A stretch of DNA of 53,801 nt from Gnetum montanum (GCA_015680685.1 MNCI01005867.1:906437-960237); one strand, 5' to 3'. Shown: positions 40,537-52,791, counted from the first letter of the stretch. The notes: a model not told the origin generated them from the letters alone. Numbers and translations are program-made.

Positions 40537-42932
40537 CTATTCTTGATGAAAACTCTCACACCAAAGTCAAATTTGTCAATGACAGCACTATAACAGTGAT
40601 GGGAAAAGGTCAAATCCTCATCACCTTGAAGAATGGAGATCATAAGTATATTTCTAACGTTTTCTATGTGCCAGGTTTGAAGCGTAAATTGCTTAGTGTG
40701 GGTCAATTGGCAAAAAAAGGGTATGCCATAAACCTTCATGGCAATCAACTCTCCATTTTTTATAACAAAGGTACACTCATTCTCAAGGCCCCTTTGATGA
40801 AGAATTGTATGTTTCAAGTTGATATTTCTAGTGGTGTTTATAATTGTCTTCATGACATTATAAATGATGAGTCTTGGCTATGGCATCTTCACTTTGGACA
40901 TTTAAATTTTCATAGTTTAAAAATGCTTGCCAAAGAAAATATGGTAAAAGGCTTACCTAGTATTCATCATCCAGACCAGTTGTGTGAAGCTTGCACTCTT
41001 GGAAAGCACCACAAAATGCCATTTGTAGCATAACAATGACGTGCAATACAACCACTAGAGCTCATTCATTCCAATGTATGTGGCCCAATGAACACCTTAT
41101 TAAATGAAAATAATAAGTATTTCCTAACTTTTATTGATGCTTTTACTTGAAAAATATGGGTCTATTTTTTGCAAAATAAGTCTAAAGTTTTTGATTACTT
41201 TAAGAAGTTCAAGGTACATGTTGAAAAACAAAGTAGCTATCTTGTGAAAGTCCTACGAACTGATGGTGGAGGTGAATATACTTCCAATGAATTTAATGAA
41301 TATTGTGAAGAATAGGAAATAAAACATCAAGTCACTTTTCCCTACGCACCATAGCACAATGGAATAGCTGAAAGGAAGAATAGAACTATAATGGACATGG
41401 AAAGGAGCATGCTAAAGGCAAAAGGAATGTCTAATTCATTTTGGGGTGAAGATATTTCATGTTCTATTTCCTTGTTGAATAGATCTCCAACAAGGAGTGT
41501 GCAAAATATCATCCCTGTAGAAGCATGGAGTGGTCTCAAGCCAAGCACGAAGCATCTTAAAGTGTTCGATACTATTGCTTATGCCCATGTTCTAGTAGAG
41601 ACAAGAACAAAGTTACATGATTGAGTAGAGAAGAATATTTTTATTAGCTACAAGTGTGGGGAATACAAGCTATTCAATCCTATAACAAAGAAGGTGATTG
41701 TTAACTGAGATGTGACCTTTGCCAAAGAAGAGGCTTGGAAATGGGATATTGATTCACACAAAGACTCCTAGAAATAACAAATTTGTATCCTTGAAGAGGA
41801 AGCTAAAGTTCCTACTACCAACAAAGCTACATCAAGCTCTACTCCACAAGTTCTAATAGAATTCAAAAGGCCAAGATAGTAGTGCCAATAGCCAGCACGC
41901 TTGCAAGACTACAAGGTAACACTTGATGATGAAGTTAATGATGATGGAGAATTGGTACACTTTGCTTTCTTTCCAAATAGTGAACCTGTGACATTTGAGG
42001 AGGCAATTCAAGGTCCCAAATGGGTGCAAGCCATCAATGAGGAGATCAAGGTAGTTGAAAGAAACAATATGTGGGAACTCATTAACATCCCATGAGGTCA
42101 CAAAGCAATTGATGTGAAGTGAATTTTCAAGACAAAGGTGAAGTCAAATGGTGAGGTGGAGAGGCATAAAGCAAGATTAGTGGCAAAGGGATTTAAGCAA
42201 GGTCCTCACTATAGCTACTAAGAGGTTTTCTCTCCTATTTCTTGAATTGAAACAATTAGACTTCTAATTGCATTAGTTGCTTAGAAGAAGTGGAAAATCC
42301 ATCAAATGGATGTGAAGTTAGCCTTTCTAAATGGCCCACTTGAAGAGGAGGTTTTTGTTAAGTAACCACCTAGATGGATAAAGTAGGAAAGTGAAGATAA
42401 GGTGTACAAATTGAAAAAAGAATTGTATGGTCTCAAACAAGCGCCATGAGCATGGAACAGATACATTCATTCTTTCCTCTATAAGGATGACTTCCAAAAG
42501 TTCCCATTTGAACATGCTTTATATGTGAAGACTAATGATTCTAATGATATATTATTGTTGTGTCTTTATGTTGATGATATAATATTCATAGGCAATAATC
42601 CCAGAATGATTGAAGATTTCAAGAAGTCCATGATGCATGAGTTCAAAATGACAGATCTTGGTCTCATGTCATATTTCCTTTTCATTGAAGTAGTTCAAAG
42701 AGAAGATGGGATTTTTATCTGTCAAAAGAGGTATGCTATCGGAATTTTGAAGAAATTTCATATGGAAAATTGTAATCCTATGAAAACTCCCGTGGAGGTT
42801 GGCACAAAATTGTCCAAAAATGGAGAAGGGGCACCTATTCACTCAACTTATTTCAAGAAAATTGTTGGGAGTTTGAGATATCTCACATGCACAAGGCTAG
42901 ACATCTCTTATGGTGTTGCTTTGCTCAGCAGG
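40537..42932 (+). pseudogene. Ty1/copia pol: protease end, integrase, reverse transcriptase
   Basis: Begins inside the polyprotein; gag is missing. Blocks: KGQILITLKNGDHKYISNVF (end of protease region), LWHLHFGHLNFHSLKMLA...CEACTLGKHHKMPF (GAG-pre-integrase HHCC finger, 40880-41030), integrase core with [14 protein letters not shown] and HNGIAERKNRTI (41120-41385), then reverse transcriptase with NEEIKVVERNNMWELI, MDVKLAFLNGPLEEEVFVK (42307-42362), LYGLKQAP and catalytic LYVDDIIFIG (42561-42590). Integrase before reverse transcriptase is the copia order. One frame throughout; roughly 20 stops, mostly TAG or TGA. Sits directly against the gypsy LTR end. Confidence 0.92.
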
Positions 42933-43504
42933 TTTTTGGAATCTCCTCGCCAACCTCATATGCAGGTGGCCAAAAGAATCATGTGGTACCTAAAGGGCAC
43001 TTATGATCATGGTTTATTCTATTTCTCATCTAATAATTGTGATCTTATAGGATACTCCAACAGTAACTAGAGTGGAGATTTAGATGACTAGAAAAGCACT
43101 TCTGGTTATTGTTTTACTTTTGGTGCTACAACTTGTTCATGATCATCAAAGAAGCAACCCATAGTTGCACTTTCAAATTGTGAAGTAAAATATGTACCTG
43201 TAGCTTCAAGTGCATGTCAAGAAATATGGCTAGGGGATGTGATGAGTCATATTCATACTCCAGTAAAGAAGCCAATGAATATCTATGTTGACAATATGTC
43301 TACAATTGACTTGGCAAAGAATCCTGCCACACATGGAAGAAGTAAACGCATTGAGGTACACTATCATTTTCTAAGAGATCAAGTTGAAAAGAGAAAAATT
43401 TAATTGGTTTATTGCAAGTTTGAAGACCAAGTGGCAGACATCCTCACCAAACTGCTAAAGTATGAAGCTTTCATCAAGATGAAGCATTTGTTGGGAATGA
43501 CAAA
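42933..43504 (+). pseudogene. Copia RNase H, first copy
   Basis: Carries HMQVAKRIMWYLKGTYDHGL, the CDLIGYSNSN block (DSD normally; here N-S-N), TSGYCFTFG, SSKKQPIVALSNCEVKYVPV, a VDNMSTIDLAKNPATHGRSK block and LTKLLKYEAFIKMKHLLGM, the usual copia C-terminus. It should end the polyprotein, but the sequence jumps back to FLESPHQTHMQ at 43505. Confidence 0.88.
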
Positions 43505-44077
43505 GTTTTTGGAATCTCCTCATCAAACTCATATGCAAGTGGCCAAAAGAATCATGTGGTACCTAAAGGGCACTTATGATCATGGTTTATTCTATTCATC
43601 ATCTAATAATTGTGATCTTACAGGGTACTCTGACAGTGACTGGGGTGGAGATTTAGATTACTAGAAAAGCACTTTTGGTTATTGCTTTACTTTTGGTGCT
43701 ACAGCTTGTTCATGGACATCAAAGAAGCAACCCATAGTTGCACTTTTAGTTTTTGAAGCAGAATATGTAGCTATAGCTTCAAGTGCATGTCAAACAATAT
43801 GGTTAGGGAATGTGATGAGTCAGATTCATGCCCCAGTAAAGAAGCCAATGAAGATTTGTGTTGACAATATGTCTACAATTGACTTGGCAAAGAATCCTAT
43901 TACACATGGAAGAAGTAAACACATTGAGTTATGCTATCATTTTCTAAGAGACCAAGTTGAAAAGAAAAAAAATTTAATTGGTGTATTGCAAGTCTAAAGA
44001 CCAAGTGATAAACATCCTCACCAAATTGCTGAAGTATGAAGCTTTCATCATGATGAAGCATTTGTTGGGGATGACAA
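43505..44077 (+). pseudogene. Copia RNase H, second copy (in-frame tandem duplicate)
   Basis: Repeats 42932-43504 with a period of 573 bp (191 codons), so the frame is kept. It retains GYSDSDWGGDLDY, nearer the family consensus than the first copy. Copies differ at many sites, so the duplication is old. It leads into the polypurine tract and 3' LTR. Confidence 0.88.
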
Positions 44078-44105
44078 AGTTATTGAATTAGGCTTAAGGG
44101 GATCA

Positions 44106-44455
44106 TGTTGGGAGTAAGCCTAATTATTGGAAAAATACCTGTGAAGCGGTAGATAATAGAAATTAATTAGAAGTTTACTTTTCTTGATCTACACTTTGCT
44201 TTTCTACCATCTGATAGTTTTAGAATTTCATTCGATAGTTTTAGAATTCTCTCTAAACATGAGATAAACTTCTAAACTTGTTGTGAAGATCTATCTCAGT
44301 TAATTTTTAGATGTTTCAATTTTTGTAATCCTAGATGTGGCTATTTAAGTCTATCTTGGGATCATTCATGGACACATGAGTTGAGAGTTGAATGTATGTG
44401 GTTTCTAAGAAATAACAATAAAGCTTGCTATTAATTTCTAGTTTCTGCATTTGCA
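44106..44455 (+). repeat. 3' LTR of the copia element
   Basis: TGTTGGGAGTAAGCC to TGCATTTGCA, 350 bp, preceded by a GGCTTAAGGGGATCA polypurine tract. Same family as 14111-14460 and 14589-14939. Confidence 0.88.
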
Positions 44456-44506
44456 TAATAAGATTGAGTTTTTTTTATGTTGTTATTTCTTTCTTTTATT
44501 ACTCTA

Positions 44507-44705
44507 TCACTAGACACATTATTGCACAAGCTCAAACCCAAAATCTGAAGGGGGGAGGAGGAAGCTACATTACTCAAACTATTTTTCATAACTGCGGGGT
44601 CAACATTTGAGTGGTGACTGAAGTGCAGCAATTGAACTGAAGACGGATGTCTGATGTGGTGAAACTCACAACCCCTATTTAGTTATATTCTTTAAATTCT
44701 TCTTC
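44507..44705. other. Host sequence G1, right half
   Basis: Aligns with 50838-51030 of G2 from ACATTATTGCACAAGCTCAA to CTTCTTCAAATGC. It continues where 14110 stopped, showing that the 30 kb between is inserted. About 50 bp (44456-44506) between LTR and G1 is unexplained. Confidence 0.7.
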
Positions 44706-45440
44706 AAATGCTTCTAAATTTGCTCACAATTGCTTCATCGAAGCATGAACCTTGGCATGCTTCCCTAGATTCTTTGACAAGAGTCACCGCTAAACCATGG
44801 ACCAAATCATGAACAGTGATGTTGTACAGTCTGCTTTCCACACCATGCTTTAAAGGATGAACTTCAAATATTTCTAATATTTCAGTTGGAGTAGGCACAT
44901 GTTGTTTAGATGCTTTAGCATAGAGATTCCCTCTTCTTCAGATGCTACAAGACCTTCAGCTACCCACATTCCTATTAATTTCTCACTCTTGATTTCTCTA
45001 TCCTCTGTGAATATGCCCAAGAATGCAAAGTAGGGCTTCACACTAAACTCAAGGGCATCAAAGCTTAGCCTTAGTGTTTTAATAATAAGATTCTGAGGCT
45101 AATTCATGCTAGAAGCAGCAACATTGGGTAATGATAAGAAAGACAAAGAAGTTGATGACATTTCCATTTCTTGTAATGTGGAATCCCATTCATTTAGATG
45201 TCGATGCTTCAGTATTCTTGCTATGATAATATGGCAAAAGGCAACCCACCACATTTCTTTAGCAACTTCTTTTTCAAACAAGACTTCTCCTGCATACTCT
45301 AATACAAATTTTTCTCTTTGTATCCATTCAAGAGTCCTGACACCCCATCCGTCTGTGTTCTAAAAATCTCCAAAGGAATCCTGAGGAATTTCTGTAGTTC
45401 GAAGTTGATGTAGTTGGTTCCACATTTGCATCTTTTGTTA
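44704..45440 (-). pseudogene. NLR (NB-ARC) disease-resistance gene relic
   Basis: Intracellular immune-receptor fragment. Reading the minus strand from 45440: an EKFVLEYAGEVLFEKEVAKE helix, the GLPL motif as CGGLPFAI (45233-45253), EWDSTLQEMEMSS, then KTLRLSFDALEFSVKPYFAF with LGIFTEDREIKSEKLIGMW and VAEGLVASEEEGISMLKHL (ARC2 subdomain, 44920-45090), and VHDLVHGLAVTLVKES (about 44770-44815), the MHD-region motif, here V-H-D. An extra base just before GLPL shifts the frame and a few stops follow. P-loop, Kinase-2 and LRRs were not found nearby. Truncated, not functional. Confidence 0.82.
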
Positions 45441-46141
45441 CCCTCCACAATGTTAATTGTTAGCCACCCAAGTTGTAGAACTCCATAACAATCATACAAT
45501 AAATGGCCAAACATGGGTCCTCCTTGCCAATCTATCCATCAATTAGCTTCTCATTTTCCATCTTTGGCATTTCCATGTATAGAGACAAACCTTCAGGATC
45601 ATGCATATCAATCTAATGATAGCCATTGTAAGCTAGTGTCCATTTAGTATCATCTTTTTCATTTGAATATATGTTTTGTCTTATATACACAAATGATGGA
45701 AGTGGAGAAAAACCAATATCATTCATATTTTTATCATTTTCTTATTGCCCTTTTAGGTAAATAATCTAATTCCTCATTTGCTATTACCTTGTCTTCCAAT
45801 CTCCAATAAGGAGATAATTTGGCAATTTAATTTTGTATCCTAACAAGGTCTTGACATCATTTCATAAAGCCTACTCTATGGAATCGTAGAAATGTGCCAA
45901 CATTTCTTGCCCTCCTTAAAATACTTAAAGAAATTTATGCAAGCCCCATTTTAAAATGAACTATAATTGAAGCTTTTTATTGAACTTTTTATAGTGGAAA
46001 ATAGTAAATCTTTTTGGAGGAAAATTCCCATCAAACTTAAGGTCCGATGGTATAAAAACCTCATTTCTAAGAAACAGAAATGAAAACTATACAAGTGAAG
46101 CCATAGCATAAGTTACTTGGCAAAAGGGAAGAAAGTGGTCA
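45441..46141. other. Unassigned stretch between NLR relic and element J
   Basis: AT-rich. The minus strand keeps semi-open frames (for example 45299-45514), but no motif is recognisable. It could hold upstream exons or introns of the NLR, or the continuation of J. Confidence 0.4.
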
Positions 46142-46500
46142 AAGTAACCTTCTTAGGAATCCTCTCTTCTTGGATTCTATTGTACTTAATCTTGTATGTA
46201 ATCCATATTTTTTCTCTTCCTCTTGTTTTATTGATGCTCACCCTACTTCAACCCCCACATTAGCCTTTGTAGCATTATTACCCAAATCTATCTCCTTCTC
46301 TTTTTCAAATGATGTTCTAATTCCAAAACCCAAAGCTTTATCTTTGGCCTTGTTGTTAATGCAAAGGAAAGATAGAGGAACTACCTTGAAAATTTATGGA
46401 GAATCATCATTCACTAAAACTACTTCAACTCCTACACCTTTGGAGTTACAAGAACTGTCAAAGTATAACTTCCACTTTCTTTCATCTTGAGATTTCTCTT
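46142..46500 (-). pseudogene. RNase H-like segment of gypsy element J
   Basis: The minus-strand frame reads ERKWKLYFDSSCNSKGVGVE then VVLVNDDS and CINNKAKDKALGFGI, matching W-x-L-x-FDGSxxxxGxGxGxVL and TNNxAEYEAL of the archaeal-type RNase H found in some plant gypsy elements. It follows the protease after a single stop, with no reverse transcriptase between. Confidence 0.72.
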
Positions 46501-47060
46501 TTTCTAAGTTATAAACTTCTTGAAGTGTGCAAAATTTGGATTCAAAAGATCTTGTTTCAACAACCTTTTTTTTCCATTTGAAGTAATATTTTCATTCATC
46601 AAAGGTTCACTATATATGCATATTTGATTTGGTTCCCCTTTCCAGTGTAGCCACATATGTAAGTAATTTGTTGATATGTAACCTAAGAAATTTTTACTCC
46701 AACTTCTACTTAAAAAAAGGCTATATGAATCTGGTATATCTACCACTTGAATAGTTACTCTGCTTTTTATACGAGGTTCAGAAGAAATTTCTAACAAAAC
46801 ATTGGGTAGCTGACCCACAATCTTCACTCTACTTTTGTCCACTTGAATAATCTTTTTATTGGATTATTCAGGAGTCAAACTAAACTTTTTCCATATAGAT
46901 AATGGCATGATAGTAGAGATGGCTCCAGAATCAACCAAACAGTTATGAAGATATTTATCTTTTTTTAACTTTATTATCAAAAGAAAAGGAGGAGCTTCTT
47001 TATTAGGAGCACAATCATAGCTAGTTTTTATTGTGTTGTCAATGTTAGACACATAGCTTA
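46501..47060 (-). pseudogene. Aspartic protease of gypsy element J
   Basis: CLVDSGAISTIMPLSIWKKF (46880-46945) contains the catalytic D-S-G-A. After a stop at about 46863 the frame continues with VKIVGQLPNVLLEI, YSLFLSRSWSKNFLGYISTN and HMWLHWKGEPNQICIYSEP, the conserved LLLxRxWS...L.W..KGEPN tail of this plant gypsy protease type. Confidence 0.85.
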
Positions 47061-48409
47061 ACTCGAACTCTTCAACTCTCCTTTTTTCTTTAAAATTTTT
47101 TTTCTACTGATCTTCTATCTGTAACAATTAATATATACTAATGTTGGCTTTGACATGTTTAAGATCCTCAATTAAATTATATTCTCCATCTCCATAAAAA
47201 CTTGGTTTCTTCATCCATCTATTAAAAGATTGATTTTGAGTACTTTACTCTACTTGATCTTCTTTACTTTTATTTTTCTCTCTTCCACTTAGTTCAAAAA
47301 CCTTCCTCTTAGTAGATGGGTAAGAAATGACATTTGGAGGTATGGAAGTGGTTAATTTTTATTTTGATTGTAGACTATATCTATTTTCTTCATTGTTGTT
47401 ACACTGTTCATCTAAAGGTATATCCTCTTCAAAACTTGATAGAGAAGAGGTATCGCTAGATCCATTGTCAGAAGATTTACTTGCATAATTAACACTAGAT
47501 AGCTCATTATCAAATTCAATATTGAGGAAGTTGGACATACCAAAATCACTATCATCTTCATCATCTACTAACTTAGTATCATGATGCTTATGACTCTCAT
47601 TTTTCTTTTCTTCCTTGATTTTAACCTTTGCCAAAGCTTTTTCTAGTTTCACTACTTTGTTGGATAAGTCTCTCATTAATTATCTCTTATTAGATTACCT
47701 ACTTTCTAATTTTTGCTCTATCTTAATACGAGATGGCATCGATAATGCTTTAAGTTGGATAAAATCTTACACTAGGATTTTGATTTTCTCTTCCAATTTT
47801 TGACCTATGATAATTTCTTCATTATCCAAGTTCAACTATTATTCTAATTGTATAGCTTCACTAAAGTAGTCATTCAATGTTAGCAAGTTTGGGATTATCA
47901 TTAACCATATTGAAATATTGAGATTCATAGCCTTAAGATAAGTACCTCTAAGAATTTCATATGATGGTCTATATTGTCACTGAAAGAGCCCACAAATTCA
48001 TTGAAATTTAATGTTGAAATCTCTAATTGACTCTTTAACTCCTTGCTTAGCTTGTACTAGCCCATATTACAGTTGTTGTTGATCTAATTAATTGCCAAAC
48101 TAGGGGCAAGAAAAGGTTTTTAATATCATCCCAACTTGTGATACTGTTGCTTGGAAAGTTTGAATACCAAATTTAAGTCATATCCTTTAAATTTGCTACA
48201 AACAACCTACAAGCTTGATCTTGGTGTTGAATATTTGCATGAATTAAAGCTAACTCAAATAAGTGGATATATTCTTCAACTAAGTAAGCTTTTCCATGAA
48301 TAAAAGGCTCAAGAAAATATTTGTAAACTGCTTTAGGAATATCATTGTAGTTTTGAAACCCTAATGGTGTAACTCTTTGCCAAGGATTCATTGGTTGTGG
48401 ATTCACCAT
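47061..48409 (-). pseudogene. Gag of gypsy element J
   Basis: Start Met at 48409 (MVNPQPMNPWQRVTPLGFQN). It continues with HLFELALIHANIQHQDQACR and LFVANLKDMT*IWYSNFP.NSITSWDDIKNLF, the retrotransposon gag core. An acidic/Ser-rich coiled section (47359-47676) and a Lys-rich linker to the protease follow. Very AT-rich codons and several TAG/TAA stops. No CCHC knuckle was recognised. Confidence 0.78.
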
Positions 48410-50379
48410 CTTACTAGAATTCCTTTTGATTGTTGAACTCTTATATTTCTTGGTCTTTCCCTATAGACTAATAAACCAAAAAAAAAAAGGTAAACTTCTT
48501 ATCCTTCTAGTTTTTACACCACTACTTGTTCAAAACTTAAAAAGCCTCTTCTGTTCTTCCTCTGATGAATAATCAATCTTATAATCAAATAATCCTCCAA
48601 AATCTTCTAAACTACTAATTTGTTTGGTCATTAAAATATTAACTAATTTTCCTTCAAACCCTCCTAGCACCAAAAAGAACTATTGGTGTGCTAAGACTAT
48701 CAATCTCTTTAAATGTAATGAACTTAGGTAACAAGTTTCTTTTCCTCTTTCTAGCACCAAAAAGAACTATTGGCGACCATTTGGGACCACCAACATTTGA
48801 CCTTTAGTTTTGCAACTGGGATCATGAGAAATAAAGTTATTCCTTCAAACTTGAGTTTAGGTGTTTGTTGGTCTCTAGCAACACCAAGGCCTAGATACCT
48901 CCAGATAAACTTAGTGGTAATAGAGCGAACTATGCATAAATGTGTGTTTGTTGTTATGAATGTTGAAATGCTTAGGTTTGTGTATGAAACTGCAATTGGC
49001 TATTATAATAAAAATTCAACTTTGTCGAATGTTGTGAGTCATTAAAAATTTTTATTTTGTCAAGTTACTTAGTCTATATAGTCCCTATAATACGTTGCTT
49101 AAAACAAATAAAATTTTACAAAAATGCTTGAGCAAAATTTTGCCAAAATCTACTATGATTTCCCCCAATGAAAAAGTTTCACAAGAAAACTAGAAATAGA
49201 GCGAGATTCAATGGATTTTAAAAGAAAGAACAAAAGAAAGCAGATTTGTGTGAAATCTCAAACCTTTAGGCGAAATGAATTAAACATGATGAAACACTTC
49301 ACAATAAAGTTATTCCAATTCAATCTAAGTATTACAAATTGTCCAAACCCTCTAGCTCAACAAGTAATTTCGTAAAAGACAATCTTATTGAACTACCAAA
49401 ACACTTTGTAAATAATGAAGTATAAGCTTTTATTTGACTACTTAATCGTTGTCAAAAATTACAAACAATAGAGCTAGAAAAAATTTGACAATTTCAAGAT
49501 TGAAATATCATGGCAATAATTTTTTTTTTTTAAATAAAGCTATTTCAAATCAACTCAAAGTATCAAAGATTTTTCTAGACCCTCTAAACTCAAATAGGCA
49601 ATTTTATAAAGAAATTACTATTAAATTGCTCAATATGCTTTTCAAAGACAACATAAGCTCTTATATGGCAACCAAATACAAGTCTTAAATTGTGCAAAAA
49701 TAGAGCTATAAGAAAAATTTAGAAAATCCCAAAATTAAATACAACAACAAAATGAGAAGAAAAGAATTCATAGGATTAACAAGATATGCTTTACAATCTT
49801 CAATATATTTCTTCCAAGTTTCTCTACCAAAAATTCCCCTCCGAAATCCTTCCCCCTATTCTACTCTACGCTTGAAGCCTTTTTATAATAACTTTTGGAT
49901 AGTTACAATCATCATAAGAAATTAAAATTAGTTACAAATACCATAGTCTTAGTTATAACTATCACAAGAAGTTACAATTTCCATAAGAATAAAAGTGATG
50001 ATACTCAAATGTCCCCTTTATACAAGACGTAACACAAATATCCCATAAATTCCTTTTCTCTGTGAGTAACAACCTTTATTTTTATTTTTTTTTTATAACT
50101 CATTCACTTTTTTAATCTTTCCGACGTAATTCATAGCACCTTATGAGTTAGGAGGTTGAAGACCTGCAGTCAAATCATCATCAACACAAAGTTATCAACA
50201 ATATAAAAAAATCAAGTAGCACGCTTCCATCAGCAGATGCAAATTAACGAGACGTGCTAAGCAGCCGAGCCATGGATTCAAGCTGAAGTGCCAACTTCTT
50301 CTATTGTTTTTGCTGATGATTTTCAAGCATGCCGTTACAGAAGTAAACCAAGAAACACAAACTATTATTATTGAAGAAG
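48410..50379. other. Non-coding stretch, possibly the 5' LTR region of element J
   Basis: On the minus strand TTGGTGCTAGGAGGGTTTG (about 48652-48672) resembles a primer site, which would put J's 5' LTR to its right. An AGCACCAAAAAGAACTATTG block occurs twice (48665 and 48752). Two diverged copies of a ~230-bp unit lie at about 49270-49520 and 49530-49750 (AGAGCTA(G/T)AA(G/A)AAAA and CATAAGCT blocks). The open frame at 48770-49045 has no recognised motif. LTR borders could not be placed. Confidence 0.45.
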
Positions 50380-51035
50380 ATAATTTGATCGTAGCGGATG
50401 AAATGACGAAGCCTATCACAGAATTACTGGAATGTTCGATCTGTCTGCCATCTCTGTTTTTGGCAATGGCTCCACCGAGGCTCTAGCTCGATCTACCCGA
50501 GGGAGGCCACGCATTCTACGACGGGAGAATCGGATTCCGACGGAACTTGAACAGAAACACTGAACGCCAAAGTAGTTAGGGTTTATGAGCGCCGAGCAGG
50601 CTCCAAAATCTTGATCATGTCTTTGCTCACGCCTTGTCCCTGCATGGGCTCCAGGACCTGCTCCAGTACCTTACAATTTTGCACGATCACCCTGCGCTGG
50701 CTGTTACAGATGCTGGTATGTGCCCTGAATCGGAGAGATGATCTCAAACTACTGGGCAATGTCATCAAACAGACGTGTGATATGTTGAGGAATTCCATGA
50801 GCCAAAACTTCCGCAAGCATTTTGGCCATCTAGAAACATTATTGCACAAGCTCAAACCCAGAATCCACAGGGAGGAGAGGAAGCTACATTACTCAGACTG
50901 TTTTTCATAACTACAGGGCCGACATTTGAGCGGTGACTGAAGCGCAACAGTCGAACTAAAGATGGACATCTGATATGGTGAAACTCGCAGCCCCTGTTTA
51001 TCGATGTTCTTTGAATTCTTCTTCAAATGCCCATT
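50380..51035. other. Host sequence G2, better-preserved copy of G1
   Basis: Colinear with both G1 halves and uninterrupted at the point where the nest split G1. Its GC and CpG content are clearly higher than those of its neighbours. A 60-codon frame at 50304-50486 ends LLECSICLPSLF and a 99-codon frame lies at 50611-50910; neither is recognised. It may be a fragment of a host gene or of an unclassified repeat. Confidence 0.6.
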
Positions 51036-52791
51036 CAAAACCTTGTTACTAGAATATTGGCTAGGATTCTTTGAATGAGAAATTTCAAACTGCTGTCAAG
51101 ATTGTGGAACAGGGAAGTAGAGATAGAGATAGAAGGAGACAAAAATATACATGCAAGGATCATTATCAACAAAAAGGTAATGTTGTAGTGGTTGATGAGG
51201 TTGTAGGTTTAGAAATAAATGATCACTAATGTGAAATATGCCAATATGAATATCCCAAGGATGTTGTCCTATAATGTCACATTTATAAGAATCTGAGGTA
51301 TATGTGCTAAACCTAAAATTAGCAAAAAAACAAGCATCCAGGAGATTGCTTATCCATAAGGCTAGCAATGGCAAAATCCACAATCATGGGGATGCCACCA
51401 CTATGGTAGCAATATCCTTACTGGCAATCGGACCTTTATGGATATTATGTTTAGCAACCTATATCTCCTCATGGCTCTACACTCCACACTCATTTCTCTC
51501 ATCACTACTACTGTCTAGAATATCATAAAACAGCCACTCTACAAACTAGGTCTTCCTTCATTTATCCTCCTTGGTATCCACTAACTCACCCTACACCTTC
51601 TAATATCACTTCCTTGCCACCTACATCACCTATGCAAGGGAAAATTCTAGTGCATCCATAACAAGGAAATGCTAATGCCATTAGGGTAGTGAACTTACAA
51701 TCAAATGACCTTTCATGTGGCACTAAGCATAAGCCTAGAAAGAGGGTTGTCTTCAAGCTAAATAGTCCACAAAAATTCTTGCAAACATCTGTGGTTGCTA
51801 ACCCTACATCAACTGCTTCTAGAATTATCCTCTAGCCTCCTTCAAAATAAAAGTCCTCTAATGTTCATACCATCATGTTGATCCACACGATCACAGATTG
51901 AATCAAGGTAGGTCACCTTCCCAAGAAACGATCTGATCTTGGCAATCCCTTAAGCTATTTATAGATCGCAAGAAACAATCCATGCAAAGCTCTACTAAAT
52001 TTAGGTTTTAGGGTAAACTTAATTTTTCAAGACATGTATAAGACCTAGAACCTACCTTTTCTCAAGAAATGTAACATTAGATTAGAGTTTGCAAATCAAT
52101 CCATCATTATTTATTTGGGATTGATGAAGGACATTATGACCACCGTTTGTGCTTGGTCATATTTGACAGACCTAGTGATCTATGTGGATAATTACAAGGG
52201 GGACTTTCCTATTATCATGGGAAGGGCTTAACTCAAAACAACTAATGCTAAGATTGGGATCAAAGGCCTTTCCTTGGAAATCTCGAAGGAAAATGAATTT
52301 GGAAATCTAGAGAAGAAGCAAGTTTAATGCATGGCATATAGTGACACTAGGTGTCATTTCATTCAAAGAATATGGGCCATAAAAAGTACCTTCATCACAA
52401 CATGTAATAAGTGTGTTAATGCATCAAATGTTCAAAAGTGCTTGTATGTAGTAGTCACAAAGCAGAAAGGTACCTAGTGATTGACCATCAATAATAACTC
52501 TGAATCCACAATATTCATGGAACAAGTGGAGCTCCTAACAAGTGCCTATATAGACAACATGGATGGAATTGAGAAAATTCATCATCAAATCTTACACAAA
52601 AATGCAGAGATGGATTGGGAAAAGTTAAAAATGCCTAATGATTTCAAGCAGAAGCCCCTTGAACTTAAGTCTTTGCTAGTAGCATTAGAATATGCTTTTC
52701 TTGATAATGACAAGCTAGTAATAATCAATGTCAATCTCATCCAAGAAAAAAAAAGGAGCTACTCCAAGTAATGAACAAATGGCTAACAGTC
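51036..52791 (+). pseudogene. Element K: gag C-terminus, protease and linker of a C-family gypsy
   Basis: Colinear with 29930-31720 of C. It shows CEICQYEYPK (51230-51259), a MPPLW-QYPYWQSDLYGYYV Pro/Tyr-rich tail, a protease region NPCKALLNLGFRVNLI in which the catalytic Asp-Ser-Gly is destroyed, GDFPIIMGRA, then MDGIEKIHHQILHKNAEMDW and PNDFKQKPLELKSLLVALEY (52550-52700), the segment before reverse transcriptase. Many stops. The element is cut at 52791, at the point equal to 31710 in C, by LTR L. Confidence 0.85.

Noticed and set aside
50304-50486. RING-type or SINA-like finger starting LLECSICL
   Set aside because: Only the first four or so ligand-region residues fit; the remaining cysteines and histidines are absent and the frame closes.
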